A DNA stretch of 55,247 nucleotides, taken from NCBI GenBank assembly GCA_003056285.1, contig NDWU01000008.1, positions 1 through 55,247 of the forward strand, read 5' to 3'. Below the pieces are notes generated by a model. It made no database searches. It was given only the letters and a program-made list of their open reading frames with translations, and was not told where the DNA came from. Of the stretch, positions 15,730-23,741 are shown in pieces; positions within the stretch are counted from its first letter, which is position 1; the number at the start of each line of letters is the position of its first letter. The translations under genes were made by a program, and so were the position numbers. This DNA is from Candidatus Terraquivivens tikiterensis. Lineage in GTDB: Archaea > Thermoproteota > Nitrososphaeria_A > Caldarchaeales > Wolframiiraptoraceae.

Positions 15730-17388
15730 CTACGAGCTTAGAATTTTCTTCAGTTTGCTCTTTGGGATGCCCGTAACCTCCGAGACCTTCTCCAGGTCTT
15801 TTAATTTCATTTCATTGACAGCATACTCTACTGCTTGTCTCTCCATAAGCGACTTGAACTTCTTCACCACATTGCGCGGGATGAATATCCCTCTAACCTC
15901 GATTAGGTCTCTTATTCCATCGAAGAAGGTTATTCCGATGTAGGATTTCATGATCGAGTGTTGCTCGATTATCCTATCCGCTATCGCGTCCCAATCGAGC
16001 GGCTCCTTCCTTCCACGTATTATAAGCTCAGCGTCCATTAGATCCCGAAGCCTCTCGGTTAACAGCTTTAACAGCACGGAGTCCTCGTCCGAGGCCAGTA
16101 CAAGGATGAGGTTGCCGTATTCCCTTCTTTCCCCGACCATTAGCATGGACCCTGTAATGGTAACCTTTCCGGATATCTTGCCAAGATATACCTCAACCTT
16201 AGGGCGCTCCCCGTTCGAGTAAATCCTTGGAACACCCCTTTCCAAGGAACCTTCGTCCGGGTCTCCAACCAGCTTATAACCCATCAACCTTAAGGCCTTA
16301 TCTAAGCAGACCAAATATTCGTGACTCCTCACGGCTAGATCTACATCTACTGTCGCAGCCTTGTAGCCTCGAAGCATCATGGCAGCTCCCCCGAACAGGT
16401 ACGCCTCGACCCTATTCTCTAACGCACCTCCAAGTTTCCAGAAGAAATCCTCTGAAATGGGTGCGGGCTCAAGTTGTCTAATGTTGATGCCGTAAGTTTC
16501 AGCGTACCCGAGTAGCTCTCTCCTAGGTATAAAGAGCTCGGGCCTATCCAATGACAGCCCTCTAACGTATCGATCCATATCGTAGACGATTTTCCTCAGC
16601 TCACCGGATGGGTCGAGCTTGTTTGCGAGAGCTATCAGCTTACTCCCTTCTGTCTTACCCTCGAGCAGGAGCTTAGCATACAGTAGCGCAGCTTTGGCCC
16701 TATCGTCCGCGTTCTTAGAAACTTTTAGGGCATGCAACAAAACCTCCTCTGGCGAGAGCCTCCTCGGAGGAACCACGTAGTAGTATTCTCTCCCGCCAGC
16801 CAGCCCTATGCCGTATCTTCCAAATGCCGTAAAAGCTGTCGGCTCGCCCTCTTCCGCGCTAAGCGGCTTAACAGTCCTGACCAGCGAGTGCGCGTTTAAC
16901 CGCACGATCTCCTCAAATTCAAAGCCGACCTTCCTCGCGACCTTTGCGAACTGGATGATAATGTATCTCAAAACCGGGTCTCCTATGAGCTGGTATCCAC
17001 GCTCGCTTCTCTGGATTATTTGTGGGAGCCTTCTGATGACCCTATAGACCGTCTCCCTCTCAACTCCGATCTTTTTCGCAACTTCTGCGACTGTCATAGG
17101 CTCCATCATGGCCTCCAGTACTACAGGGGTTATTCCAGAGAGGATTTTTCTGAGCGGGTATTTTTCCAACAGCGTCGAGATTGCAGAGGAGGTGATGATA
17201 TCCATACAGTATTTTCCATGCTCGTCGAGGTTTGCCAGGCCGAGCCTCCTAACCTCCTCCAACAGCGTCCTCGCCTCCGACACCGACACCCTGAGCTCCT
17301 TTGATACCTCAAGCGGAGAGCCCATGTTCTTAGCTACAAGAATCAAAGTGTCTACGACTTTCTTTCTGAGCCCTATTTTAATAGACAT
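15730..17388 (-). CDS. Winged-helix / nucleotidyltransferase fusion protein
   Basis: A 552-residue soluble protein. The N-terminal ~150 residues carry two helix-turn-helix units (SPLEVSKELRVSVSEARTLL and TVAEVAKKIGVERETVYRVI). After a linker, residues ~340-480 hold a DNA polymerase beta-type nucleotidyltransferase: YLFGGAAMMLRGYKAATVD, then VDLAV, gives the GG...DxD metal site. Folds of this kind occur in MNT/AbiEii-type antitoxins and toxins. The last ~50 residues resemble a third HTH (DLEKVSEVTGIPKSKLKKIL). An inverted repeat over its start suggests self-regulation. It lies directly outside attR. Function unknown; a toxin-antitoxin or phage-defence role is inference. Confidence 0.75.
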   Translation of the reverse strand: MSIKIGLRKKVVDTLILVAKNMGSPLEVSKELRVSVSEARTLLEEVRRLGLANLDEHGKYCMDIITSSAISTLLEKYPLRKILSGITPVVLEAMMEPMTVAEVAKKIGVERETVYRVIRRLPQIIQRSERGYQLIGDPVLRYIIIQFAKVARKVGFEFEEIVRLNAHSLVRTVKPLSAEEGEPTAFTAFGRYGIGLAGGREYYYVVPPRRLSPEEVLLHALKVSKNADDRAKAALLYAKLLLEGKTEGSKLIALANKLDPSGELRKIVYDMDRYVRGLSLDRPELFIPRRELLGYAETYGINIRQLEPAPISEDFFWKLGGALENRVEAYLFGGAAMMLRGYKAATVDVDLAVRSHEYLVCLDKALRLMGYKLVGDPDEGSLERGVPRIYSNGERPKVEVYLGKISGKVTITGSMLMVGERREYGNLILVLASDEDSVLLKLLTERLRDLMDAELIIRGRKEPLDWDAIADRIIEQHSIMKSYIGITFFDGIRDLIEVRGIFIPRNVVKKFKSLMERQAVEYAVNEMKLKDLEKVSEVTGIPKSKLKKILSS

Positions 17389-17408
17389 TTGTATTGTTTA
17401 CATACAAA
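17388..17408. promoter_or_regulatory. Candidate operator of the wHTH-nucleotidyltransferase gene
   Basis: TTTGTAT-TGTTTAC-ATACAAA is a perfect 7-bp inverted repeat overlapping the start codon. An AT-rich TATA element (TTATTTAAATATT, 17411-17423) lies just upstream and would place the transcription start inside the repeat, so a bound protein would block initiation. Confidence 0.5.
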
Positions 17409-17916
17409 TATTATTTAAATATTTTTGTAAAAACTAATATAGTAGTGAATAAAATATAGACTTCAAGTCTACTAATAGCTTATAGTTTGGACAGTATTCT
17501 AATCTCTATACCTACCATGCACCGCACTCCATGAACCTCTAACGGTAGAGGTGAGGGGGAAGGGATGAAAGTCTATGAATCCCACAACGGTGACGCTCTA
17601 CAGTAGAGGAAGGTTAGGCCAGGTGGTTCGGGTTCCCTTATTAAAAGATGTTGGGGAATTCTAAGACCTCCAGGTATGCGGAGAAACGAGAACCTGAAAC
17701 GGTTGGGTCTTCGAATGTAGAAAATACGAAATAGAAGAAAATTCCCATCCAATAGCCTGCATAAACATCTTATTAAAGAAAACCTCGGATGGGGCGAGCA
17801 GGATGCCTTTCTCGCAGAAAGCCCTAGTACCCTTATCCCATAAGCGGCTCGTAGCCGCGGTGAAGGGGATGAAGGATGTGGGGGAAACCTCCATAAACAA
17901 ATGGCTATAAACATCT
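17409..17916. other. 508-bp intergenic region with short hairpins
   Basis: It holds the promoter of the wHTH-nucleotidyltransferase gene at its left end. Beyond that are small inverted repeats, such as CCTCTA-ACGG-TAGAGG (17536-17551) and CTCTA-CAG-TAGAG near 17596. The minus-strand frames here (17573-17914 and the end of 17661-18608) are shadows. I see no gene that I can support. Confidence 0.4.
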
Positions 17917-18690
17917 ATGGAGGTTAGAGCGTTGAGCGGTAGCGTAGAGATTATAGGCATAAGGGGCATGCCGATAATCAGGCCTGGCGACGACTTGGCA
18001 AGCATGATAGTCGAGGGCGCAAAAAAGATGGGCGTCGGAATAAAGGATGGGGACGTGATCGTCGTCACGCACGTCGCGGTAGCCAGGGCCGAGGGGAAGA
18101 TAATACAGCTCAAGGACATCGAGCCATCCGACCTTGCAAAGCGGATAGCGGAAGAGGCCGGAAAGGACCCTAGGCATGTAGAGGTCGTGCTGAGGGAATC
18201 GAGGAGCATAGTAAGGATGCAAAACGGGATAATAATATCCAAGACGAAGCACGGGATCGTTTGCGCTAACGCTGGCGTGGACGCCTCCAACGCCTCCGAG
18301 GACGAGAGCGTCGTCACGCTGCCGGATGACCCGGACCTTTCGGCTAAGAAGATAAGGGAAGGAATAGAGAGGCTTACTGGGTCGCGGGTTGCCGTTATAA
18401 TATCGGACACGCAGGGCAGGCCTTTCCGTAGGGGCGTAGTAAACGTGGCGATAGGCTGTAGCGGCATACAACCGCTGTGGGATAGGAGGGGTGAGCTGGA
18501 CCTTTTCGGGAGAGCCCTCCGCTCAAAGATTACGTGCGTCGCGGACGAGCTGTGCAGCGCCGCCGAGCTCGTAATAGGGCAGGCGGCTGAGGGGATACCG
18601 GTTGCCATAATCAGGGGTTACAGATACTTGAGGGGCGAAGTACCAGCTTCCGTCATCTTGAGGGATAGGAATGAGGACCTATTCGTCTAA
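17917..18690 (+). CDS. cofE: Coenzyme F420-0:L-glutamate ligase
   Basis: A 257-residue enzyme that adds glutamates to F420-0 with GTP. The family pattern is clear: a PGDDLASMIVEGA opening, DGDVIVVTHVAVARAEGKII, KHGIVCANAGVDASNA, ISDTQGRPFRRGVVNVAIG, and the C-terminal GQAAEGIPVAIIRG. The length matches other archaeal CofE. It implies F420-dependent redox chemistry in this organism. The 315-residue minus-strand frame across it is a shadow. The 3' end overlaps the nuclease-like gene by 20 bp, so the two are co-translated. Confidence 0.95.
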   Translation: MEVRALSGSVEIIGIRGMPIIRPGDDLASMIVEGAKKMGVGIKDGDVIVVTHVAVARAEGKIIQLKDIEPSDLAKRIAEEAGKDPRHVEVVLRESRSIVRMQNGIIISKTKHGIVCANAGVDASNASEDESVVTLPDDPDLSAKKIREGIERLTGSRVAVIISDTQGRPFRRGVVNVAIGCSGIQPLWDRRGELDLFGRALRSKITCVADELCSAAELVIGQAAEGIPVAIIRGYRYLRGEVPASVILRDRNEDLFV

Positions 18691-19432
18691 TCTCAACATA
18701 AGGCCGGAAATAGTTACGAGGGTTGCTGAAAACTTGCTTAAGCTCACGTCGCATGGAAGTAGGACAACGGTTGACGCATTGGCCGAGCACAGCATGGTCT
18801 CAAGGGACGTTGCGTTAGAGGTCGTCTCGAGGCTGCTCGGCGAGGGGTTCGACGTAGACTGTATCGAGGTTGCCGGCGACGTCAGGCTATCCATCGTTCT
18901 AGAGTGCCTTAAGGATGGTGCTCCTGCCGAAACCCTTGCTAGGCACGTATCGTGGAAGGATTTTGAGGCGCTCTCAGCAAAGATTCTTGGTGAGTACGGG
19001 TTTAGCGTGCTGACCAACGTGAGGCTACGTCTCTTGGAGAAGAGGTTCGAGGTGGACGTGATGGCCGGAAAGGATTCCACCCTCTTGGTTTTTGACTGTA
19101 AAAGGTGGAGCAGTGTTTTGAGCGGAAAGAGGCTGTCCTCTATATTAGAGGGCCAGGTGGCGAGGTGCCGAATGTTAGCTGAATACATTTTAAGCGTTCT
19201 CGGAAGCGGAGGAGTGGCCGTCGAGATAATACCTGTCGTATTGACGCTCTACGGCTCGAGTAAGCAGGTCGAGAGCGGTGTGGCGATAGTGCCCATAAAC
19301 CTTCTTGGGAGCTTTGTCGAAAGGCTACCGGAGATAAAGTACGACCTAGGGCGCATAAACGTCAGGCTCGGCTCCGCGCTTGACGTGCTGTTCGAGCGGA
19401 TGAGCGGAGTACGCCGACGAACCAACGACTGA
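18671..19432 (+). CDS. Winged-helix / restriction endonuclease-like (PD-(D/E)XK) protein
   Basis: A 253-residue protein. The first ~70 residues look like a winged-helix domain (TTVDALAEHSMVSRDVALEV, VVSRLLGEGF). The second part is Mrr-like: DFEALSAKILGEYGFSVLTN leads in, then FEVDVMAG and LLVFDCKRW place Asp and the D-x-K catalytic pair, followed by a helix with QVARC. Such proteins occur beside housekeeping genes in archaea, and their role (repair, recombination or defence) is not settled. The 20-bp overlap with cofE shows joint expression. Confidence 0.75.
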   Translation: MRTYSSNLNIRPEIVTRVAENLLKLTSHGSRTTVDALAEHSMVSRDVALEVVSRLLGEGFDVDCIEVAGDVRLSIVLECLKDGAPAETLARHVSWKDFEALSAKILGEYGFSVLTNVRLRLLEKRFEVDVMAGKDSTLLVFDCKRWSSVLSGKRLSSILEGQVARCRMLAEYILSVLGSGGVAVEIIPVVLTLYGSSKQVESGVAIVPINLLGSFVERLPEIKYDLGRINVRLGSALDVLFERMSGVRRRTND

Positions 19433-19626
19433 GGCTTGCAGTATTCCTTAACCATTTTTCATCCACATCGTTTTTAATCTAATGGCTCTGCTAATGTAAA
19501 GATAGTGATTCAACGCGGTCCTTGTACCGGATTTGTGGGAAATTTTTAAAGGTATAATGAATTGAACGTTGTTGTCGCACGGATCAACGGTAGGGGAAGG
19601 CCTTTAACAATGTGAGCGGGAAATCC

Positions 19627-19752
19627 CACACCATTCATGGGTGGGATGAAAGCGAGCATTTGTATATCGTCTTCTCATACTTCATCTCGATTTATGGACA
19701 TGTTTCGGATGAAACGATACAGAAATACATAGAAGAACAGAAGGGGAAGTGA
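19627..19752 (+). pseudogene. tnpA: TnpA (Y1 transposase) C-terminal remnant
   Basis: The frame reads WDESEHLYIVFSYFISIYGH, then VSDETIQKYIEEQKGK and a stop that overlaps the tnpB region. This is the C-terminal end of IS200-type TnpA, including the helix with the catalytic Tyr (KYIEEQ). The HUH metal site and the rest of the enzyme are missing, so the copy cannot mobilise itself. Confidence 0.65.
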
Positions 19753-20892
19753 ATGCAAAAAGTCCAATTGACCTACAAGTTCAGGCTTTACCCGAAGAAG
19801 GGTCAAGATGAACGGCTACTAGAGACCTTAGAGCTGTGCAGGCAGACCTACAACTACTTTCTAGCACAGTGGAACGGGAAGCAAAGAATTCCGAGCAGGC
19901 TTGAGCTCCAAGCTCAGCTGCCTAAGCTGAAGGCTGAAAGGCCTGAGCTCAGCAAGGTTTACTCAAAGGTTCTTCAGATGGTCCTCCACCAGCTATACTC
20001 CAACTTGAAGGCTTTGTCAAGGCTGAAGAGGAACGGTAAGCATGTTGGAAGGCTCCGCTTCAAGGGAAAAGGGTGGTATAAATCCTTTGTTTACAACCAG
20101 AGCGGGTTCAAGTTAATAAAGACTGGTAAGAGGCTTGACCTATTACACCTCTCGAAGATAGGCGATATCCCGATAAGAGTCCATAGAGAAGTCGAAGGAG
20201 AGATAAAGCAAATCATAATCAAGAGGCATAACTCTGGCAAGTGGTTCGCTTGCCTATGCGTTGAAAGAGAAATAGCAGTCAAAAAAGCAGAGCATAAGAG
20301 AGCCGTAGGAATAGACGTTGGGATAAAACATTTCCTAACTGACAGCGATGGTAGGCAGATAGAGAACCCAAGGTTCTACCAGAAAACGCTTGATAGGATA
20401 AAGATTCTTCAGCATTGGCTTTCAAGAAAAAAGAAAGGCTCAAGGAATAGGGAGAAGATGAAAGTAAAGCTTGCAAAAGTCTACGAGAGGCTCGTGAACC
20501 AGAGAAACGACTTCCTACACAAGTTATCAAGGTTCTACGTAAACAACTACGACGTAATCTGCGTGGAAAAATTAAACATTAGGAATATGGTCAGAAACCA
20601 CAACTTAGCCCAAAGAATACTTGATGCCTCTTGGGGAAAGTTCATCCGTTTACTGCACGAGAAGGCTGAAAGAGCTGCTTGTGTGGTGGTGGATGTTCCC
20701 CCAAGGGGTACCTCGGAAGGGCTAGGCTACGAAGACCCTTATAGGGACTGGATTTCTGCATGTAGAATAAAGATGAGGGGATGGGGCAGCCCTGATCCGC
20801 CTGCTGAGGTGGAGCCCCTACGGGAACTAATCCAGGTTCCCGCAAGCTTCATCTTTGAAGCAGGAAGCCCGCTGGCTTTCAGCCGTGGGTAG
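19753..20892 (+). CDS. tnpB: TnpB nuclease without zinc finger
   Basis: A 379-residue TnpB. The N-terminal OrfB helix-rich domain starts YKFRLYPKKGQDERLLETLE. RuvC motif I is AVGIDVGIKHFLTDSDG, motif II is NNYDVICVEKLNIRNMV, and the motif III Asp is probably in YEDPYRDWISA. The CxxC...CxxC zinc ribbon normally found between TS and motif III is replaced by about ten residues (GTSEGLGYEDPY); no Cys pair is present. The three acidic residues look intact, so nuclease activity is possible. The 3' end overlaps the predicted omegaRNA. The same zinc-finger loss occurs in the broken copy at 11558. Confidence 0.9.
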   Translation: MQKVQLTYKFRLYPKKGQDERLLETLELCRQTYNYFLAQWNGKQRIPSRLELQAQLPKLKAERPELSKVYSKVLQMVLHQLYSNLKALSRLKRNGKHVGRLRFKGKGWYKSFVYNQSGFKLIKTGKRLDLLHLSKIGDIPIRVHREVEGEIKQIIIKRHNSGKWFACLCVEREIAVKKAEHKRAVGIDVGIKHFLTDSDGRQIENPRFYQKTLDRIKILQHWLSRKKKGSRNREKMKVKLAKVYERLVNQRNDFLHKLSRFYVNNYDVICVEKLNIRNMVRNHNLAQRILDASWGKFIRLLHEKAERAACVVVDVPPRGTSEGLGYEDPYRDWISACRIKMRGWGSPDPPAEVEPLRELIQVPASFIFEAGSPLAFSRG

Positions 20893-20897
20893 CTCAC
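20858..20897 (+). repeat. Right end / omegaRNA 3' end of the tnpB element
   Basis: GAAGCAGGAAGCCCGCTGGC then TTTCAGCCGTGGGTAGCTCAC is the best-preserved copy of the right-end consensus. AAGCC-CGCT-GGCTT and CCGTG...CACGG form hairpins. The guide part of an omegaRNA would start just after it. Confidence 0.6.
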
Positions 20898-21042
20898 GGC
20901 CGAGGGATAACCAACCATCCGGCGACGGCATCGGATCCGAACGCTTATATGTAGGGCTGTGTATCTAAGCCTTGCCCCGATGAAGAACCCAAAGCTCACA
21001 CGGACCTTATGAAGAACCATAGGGTCGCTGAGGGGTTCTGAG
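20898..21042. other. Convergent intergenic region with a possible C/D-box-like RNA
   Basis: Between two convergent tnpB genes, ATGAAGAACC occurs twice (20980-20989 and 21009-21018), followed by CTGA at 21028-21031, with CCCC before and GGGG after the block. The layout and the ~50-nt size recall an archaeal C/D box sRNA, but the C box is GATGA rather than TGATGA and no D' box is clear. Confidence 0.25.
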
Positions 21043-22251
21043 TTAAGTAGAGATACATAGCCTTTTGTTACTTTTATCTCTACCCAACCCTTCCCTCTCG
21101 ATCATCTCATCGAGGGCCTTCGGGGCGAACCCGTGTCCCCACATCCTGAGCATGTTCACGCAGGCTACGAAGTGCCTATCCGCCTCGTAGCCGCAGTGCA
21201 CACACCTGAAGGCCTGCCCATCTGCCTTGGACAAACGCCCGCATCTGGGGCAGGTCTTGCTAGTGTTCCTTGCTGAGACGTAGTGGGTTCTGTAGCCCAG
21301 CCACGCCATCTTATACTCTATGAAGTTCTGGACCTTTCTGTACGGTAGCGACGCGACCTTGCGGTTCTTTTGCTTTGCATATCTATTCCTCGTAGCGTTA
21401 TAGCTCAAGCCTTTAAGATTTTCAAATATGGGAGCAAGCCCTTCCTGGGATAGCTCTTTAACTATGCTCGTGGTTACCTTATGGAGCATGTCGTTCACCC
21501 TTCTCCTCTCGCGCCTGGAGTACTTCTGCATGAGCCTCTTTGATGTTATCGGGTTATATTTCGAGAAGCTTTGGATCTTCCTGCGCTTCTCAAAGTAATG
21601 TACTCTGATCCCATACAGCTTCTTTAAGTCGACCTTCCGATATTCTGCTAAGCCTCCTTTTACCTTAAGGAAGTCTATACTCATCAGGTTTACGTCTATC
21701 GAGGCATAACCCTTTGGGGTCTTCTCTTCGATTGTTTTCTTGAAAGCTATGACGGCTCTATCCTCCAGAAGCGTTACCTCGCCTAAACTCAGCTCCCCAT
21801 TCCTCCATGCATCGATGAATCTTTTCTGATATGAGCCTACTATTAGCGGAACCTCAACATGATGATACGGCCTTGTCGTAATTACTATCCTATCTCCTTT
21901 GAATCGCATGAGCTCCTTCTGAAGCCTCATGGATAAAGCATCGAGGGTCGGAGGGTCGCTCGGATCAGCCCTTCCTTTCTTGACGAGCCTCTTCCATGAA
22001 CGGATTACCCCACAGGCGACCCTCGATGCTGAGATGCAATAATGGGTTGCCAGTCCGTATCTTCGCTTGAACTCGTCGTATAGGGCCCTCTCGACCTTCA
22101 TAGGTGAGCTTACGTTGTGGTCTAGAGCATACCGTATGCATTCTTTCACCATATCGTTGAACGTTTGGAGCAAAGGCTTAACGTTAACGTTGTGCTTGAA
22201 GGCTACCGCCTTAACGGCTTCCATTTCTTCCTCACCCACTCCTACCTTCAT
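21043..22251 (-). CDS. tnpB: TnpB-like RNA-guided nuclease, second family
   Basis: About 402 residues. The N-terminal part is helical and basic (LLQTFNDMVKECIRYALDHN, YCISASRVACGVIRSWKR). RuvC motif I is probably YASIDVNLMSIDFLKVKG and motif II is APIFENLKGLSY. A full zinc ribbon follows (TCPRCGRL, FRCVHCGY), then motif III EADRHFVACVNML. It is unlike the copies at 1 and 19753 and closer to long archaeal IS1341-type TnpB. I start at MKVGVGEEEMEAV (22251); the upstream residues lie in the promoter, where TTTATATAA is seen. No tnpA is nearby. The divergent small gene may regulate it. Confidence 0.87.
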   Translation of the reverse strand: MKVGVGEEEMEAVKAVAFKHNVNVKPLLQTFNDMVKECIRYALDHNVSSPMKVERALYDEFKRRYGLATHYCISASRVACGVIRSWKRLVKKGRADPSDPPTLDALSMRLQKELMRFKGDRIVITTRPYHHVEVPLIVGSYQKRFIDAWRNGELSLGEVTLLEDRAVIAFKKTIEEKTPKGYASIDVNLMSIDFLKVKGGLAEYRKVDLKKLYGIRVHYFEKRRKIQSFSKYNPITSKRLMQKYSRRERRRVNDMLHKVTTSIVKELSQEGLAPIFENLKGLSYNATRNRYAKQKNRKVASLPYRKVQNFIEYKMAWLGYRTHYVSARNTSKTCPRCGRLSKADGQAFRCVHCGYEADRHFVACVNMLRMWGHGFAPKALDEMIEREGLGRDKSNKRLCIST

Positions 22252-22322
22252 ACCGCCTAAGGTAATTATATAAACCTTACGGTAAAAGGGTAAATACCAC
22301 AAAAGTTACAAAGGTAATAGAG
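22252..22322. promoter_or_regulatory. Divergent promoter with repeated GGTAA motifs
   Basis: TTATATAAA (about 22265-22274) would serve tnpB on the minus strand. The short motif AAGGTAAT occurs twice, near 22259 and 22310, and TTACGGTAA and GGGTAAATACC lie between. This is a plausible binding region for the ribbon-helix-helix protein encoded next to it; inference. Confidence 0.35.
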
Positions 22323-22505
22323 ATGACCACTCAAGCTAAGAAGAAGACCTCCATAGCGGTGGACCCAAAAATCTGGCAAGAATGGGTTAAATTCGTAGTA
22401 GACAAGACAGGATCCAGCAGAAGGGTTAGTGAGGAGCTCGAAAAAGCCATAAAAGAATACATGCAGAGACATGAAGCGAGGAGGGGCGATCATGGCCGAG
22501 CTTGA
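22323..22505 (+). CDS. Small ribbon-helix-helix-type protein
   Basis: 60 residues. KKTSIAVDPKIWQEWVKFV fits the beta strand and first helix of an Arc/MetJ fold, and SSRRVSEELEKAIKEYMQRH fits the second helix. Such proteins bind DNA as dimers. A second short frame (MAELELTKPL) overlaps its end and stops at once, so a downstream partner gene may have been lost. It is divergent from a tnpB gene across 71 bp that contain repeated GGTAA motifs. Confidence 0.6.
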   Translation: MTTQAKKKTSIAVDPKIWQEWVKFVVDKTGSSRRVSEELEKAIKEYMQRHEARRGDHGRA

Positions 22506-22744
22506 ATTAACTAAGCCTCTCTAAAACATGGCTCAAACCGACGGGTTGAGCGCTCATATTCTCATCATCTTAATGCATAAAATCTTGTGTGGATGAAGTT
22601 TGCTGAGCCTACAGCCACAAGGCTGGATGGTGAGGTCTTGAAAAAGGTTTAAGAAGTTAGTCATAGCCAACTATGGAAATCTTAGGGCCCACTTGGAAGG
22701 GGCGCTCACAGATGTTATGTAAATTTGGATAAAGGGTGAAAGTT

Positions 22745-22822
22745 ATGGGTGTTAGTTTTGTTGTGGGTGTGGAAAAGGTTGCTGAAGAGATTAAGAAGCG
22801 GTGGAGCGGACAATCTACGTAG
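22745..22822 (+). pseudogene. VapB-like antitoxin remnant
   Basis: A 25-codon frame (GVSFVVGVEKVAEEIKKRWS) ends overlapping the VapC start, as vapB genes do. A normal VapB is about 70-90 residues, so this is either a decayed antitoxin or just the leader of vapC. Confidence 0.35.
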
Positions 22823-23233
22823 ATGTTAACGTGTTCGTATACTGGCTGGGCGGTCATCCAGAATTCGGGACCGTAGCCTATAGATGGGTAAAGGAGATCG
22901 AGAAGGCCAGTCATGGAAGGTTCCTAACTTCCTGTCTGACACTCTATGAGTTGCCGGTTATCCTAGCTGGCCTTACCGGCAGGAGCTTGAAAGATAAGGA
23001 ATTTGTTGAGGCTTTAGTTAATCCCGTTATAAGCCTCCTAGGCCTCTCGATAACTCTCACGACTGCCGATGTGGTGACCGCTGTAGAACTAGTGGAGGAG
23101 CTTAGACTATGAAGATGCGCTGCACTTAGCCGTGGCTCTGAGAGAAGGGGCAGAGAAAATAGTATCAGACGAAGAAGGTTTCGACAAAACACCTCTAAAA
23201 AGAGTACTCGACGTTCGGTCTTTTCCAGTATAA
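22801..23233 (+). pseudogene. vapC: VapC-type PIN toxin, frameshifted
   Basis: From a GTG start the frame reads TIYVDVNVFVYWLGGHPEFG (first PIN Asp) and SCLTLYELPVIL (Glu), and stops after VELVEELRL. The next frame continues without a gap as DYEDALHLAVALREGAEKIV, then SDEEGF, which supplies the third and fourth acidic residues of a PIN RNase. A single frameshift near 23100-23106 separates the halves. With the gene broken and the antitoxin reduced, the module looks inactive unless the shift is a sequencing error. Confidence 0.8.
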
Positions 23234-23379
23234 AAACGTAAGCTTCTACCAGGGCTTAGACGGTTTGGGATAGGACATCCCCATCCTGGCGCTATCTAAC
23301 ATTTAAATGAGGAACTTAATAGTTTTCTTGCGGCGATGTATATACGCTTAATAACCGAGGCTTATAATTTTGGGAAGGG

Positions 23380-23730
23380 TTGGGCGAGACTAGGGTAAGG
23401 GCTAGAGTTTACGGACCTATCGATAGCGTTGAGTTAGAGATGCTGGTTGATACGGGAGCTACCTTTACGAAGATACCCGAGTCATTAGCTTCTAGGATCG
23501 GTCTAAAGGTCGAAGAAATTATTGAAGTCAAGCTTAGCGATGGAAGCTTTAGGAAGCGTGGATTGACTGAGGCCAAGCTGGAGATTAACGGAGTTAAGCG
23601 AACCGTGCCGATAGCAATAGGGCCTGAATGTGAAGAACCAATACTGGGGTACACAGCATTAGAAATCCTACGATTTAAGGTGAACCCAATAACCAAGACG
23701 TTAGAAAGGACGGTGCCAATAGAGTACTAG
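23380..23730 (+). CDS. Retropepsin-like aspartic protease
   Basis: A 116-residue soluble protein with one retroviral-type aspartyl protease fold. The catalytic motif is LEMLVDTGATFTKIP (DTGA), and the second hydrophobic-Gly motif is PILGYTALEIL. A single copy of the motif means it would act as a dimer, as retropepsins do. Small stand-alone proteins of this type occur in archaea and bacteria with unknown substrates. It starts at TTG with the purine-rich TGGGAAGGG ahead. Neighbours are mobile or broken genes. Confidence 0.8.
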   Translation: MGETRVRARVYGPIDSVELEMLVDTGATFTKIPESLASRIGLKVEEIIEVKLSDGSFRKRGLTEAKLEINGVKRTVPIAIGPECEEPILGYTALEILRFKVNPITKTLERTVPIEY

Positions 23731-23741
23731 TTTCGCCCATG

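Larger units (their letters stand above)
19600..20897 (+). mobile_element. IS200/IS605-family element with intact tnpB and deleted tnpA
   Basis: The left block at about 19612-19660 is shared with the mini-element at 8011-8060. Only the last ~40 codons of tnpA remain, followed directly by a full tnpB and by the right end with consecutive hairpins: GGGAAC...GTTCCC, GCTTCA-TCTT-TGAAGC, and AAGCC-CGCT-GGCTT. The left boundary is approximate. Confidence 0.75.

Noticed and set aside
17536-17551. CCTCTA-ACGG-TAGAGG hairpin as an IS left end
   Set aside because: It lacks the ATCCCACAC block and spacing seen in the left ends at 8011-8060 and 19612-19660.
17661-18608. 315-residue minus-strand ORF across cofE
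   Set aside because: Ser/Leu-rich composition without motifs; it is the shadow of cofE, whose protein is clearly recognisable in the plus frame.
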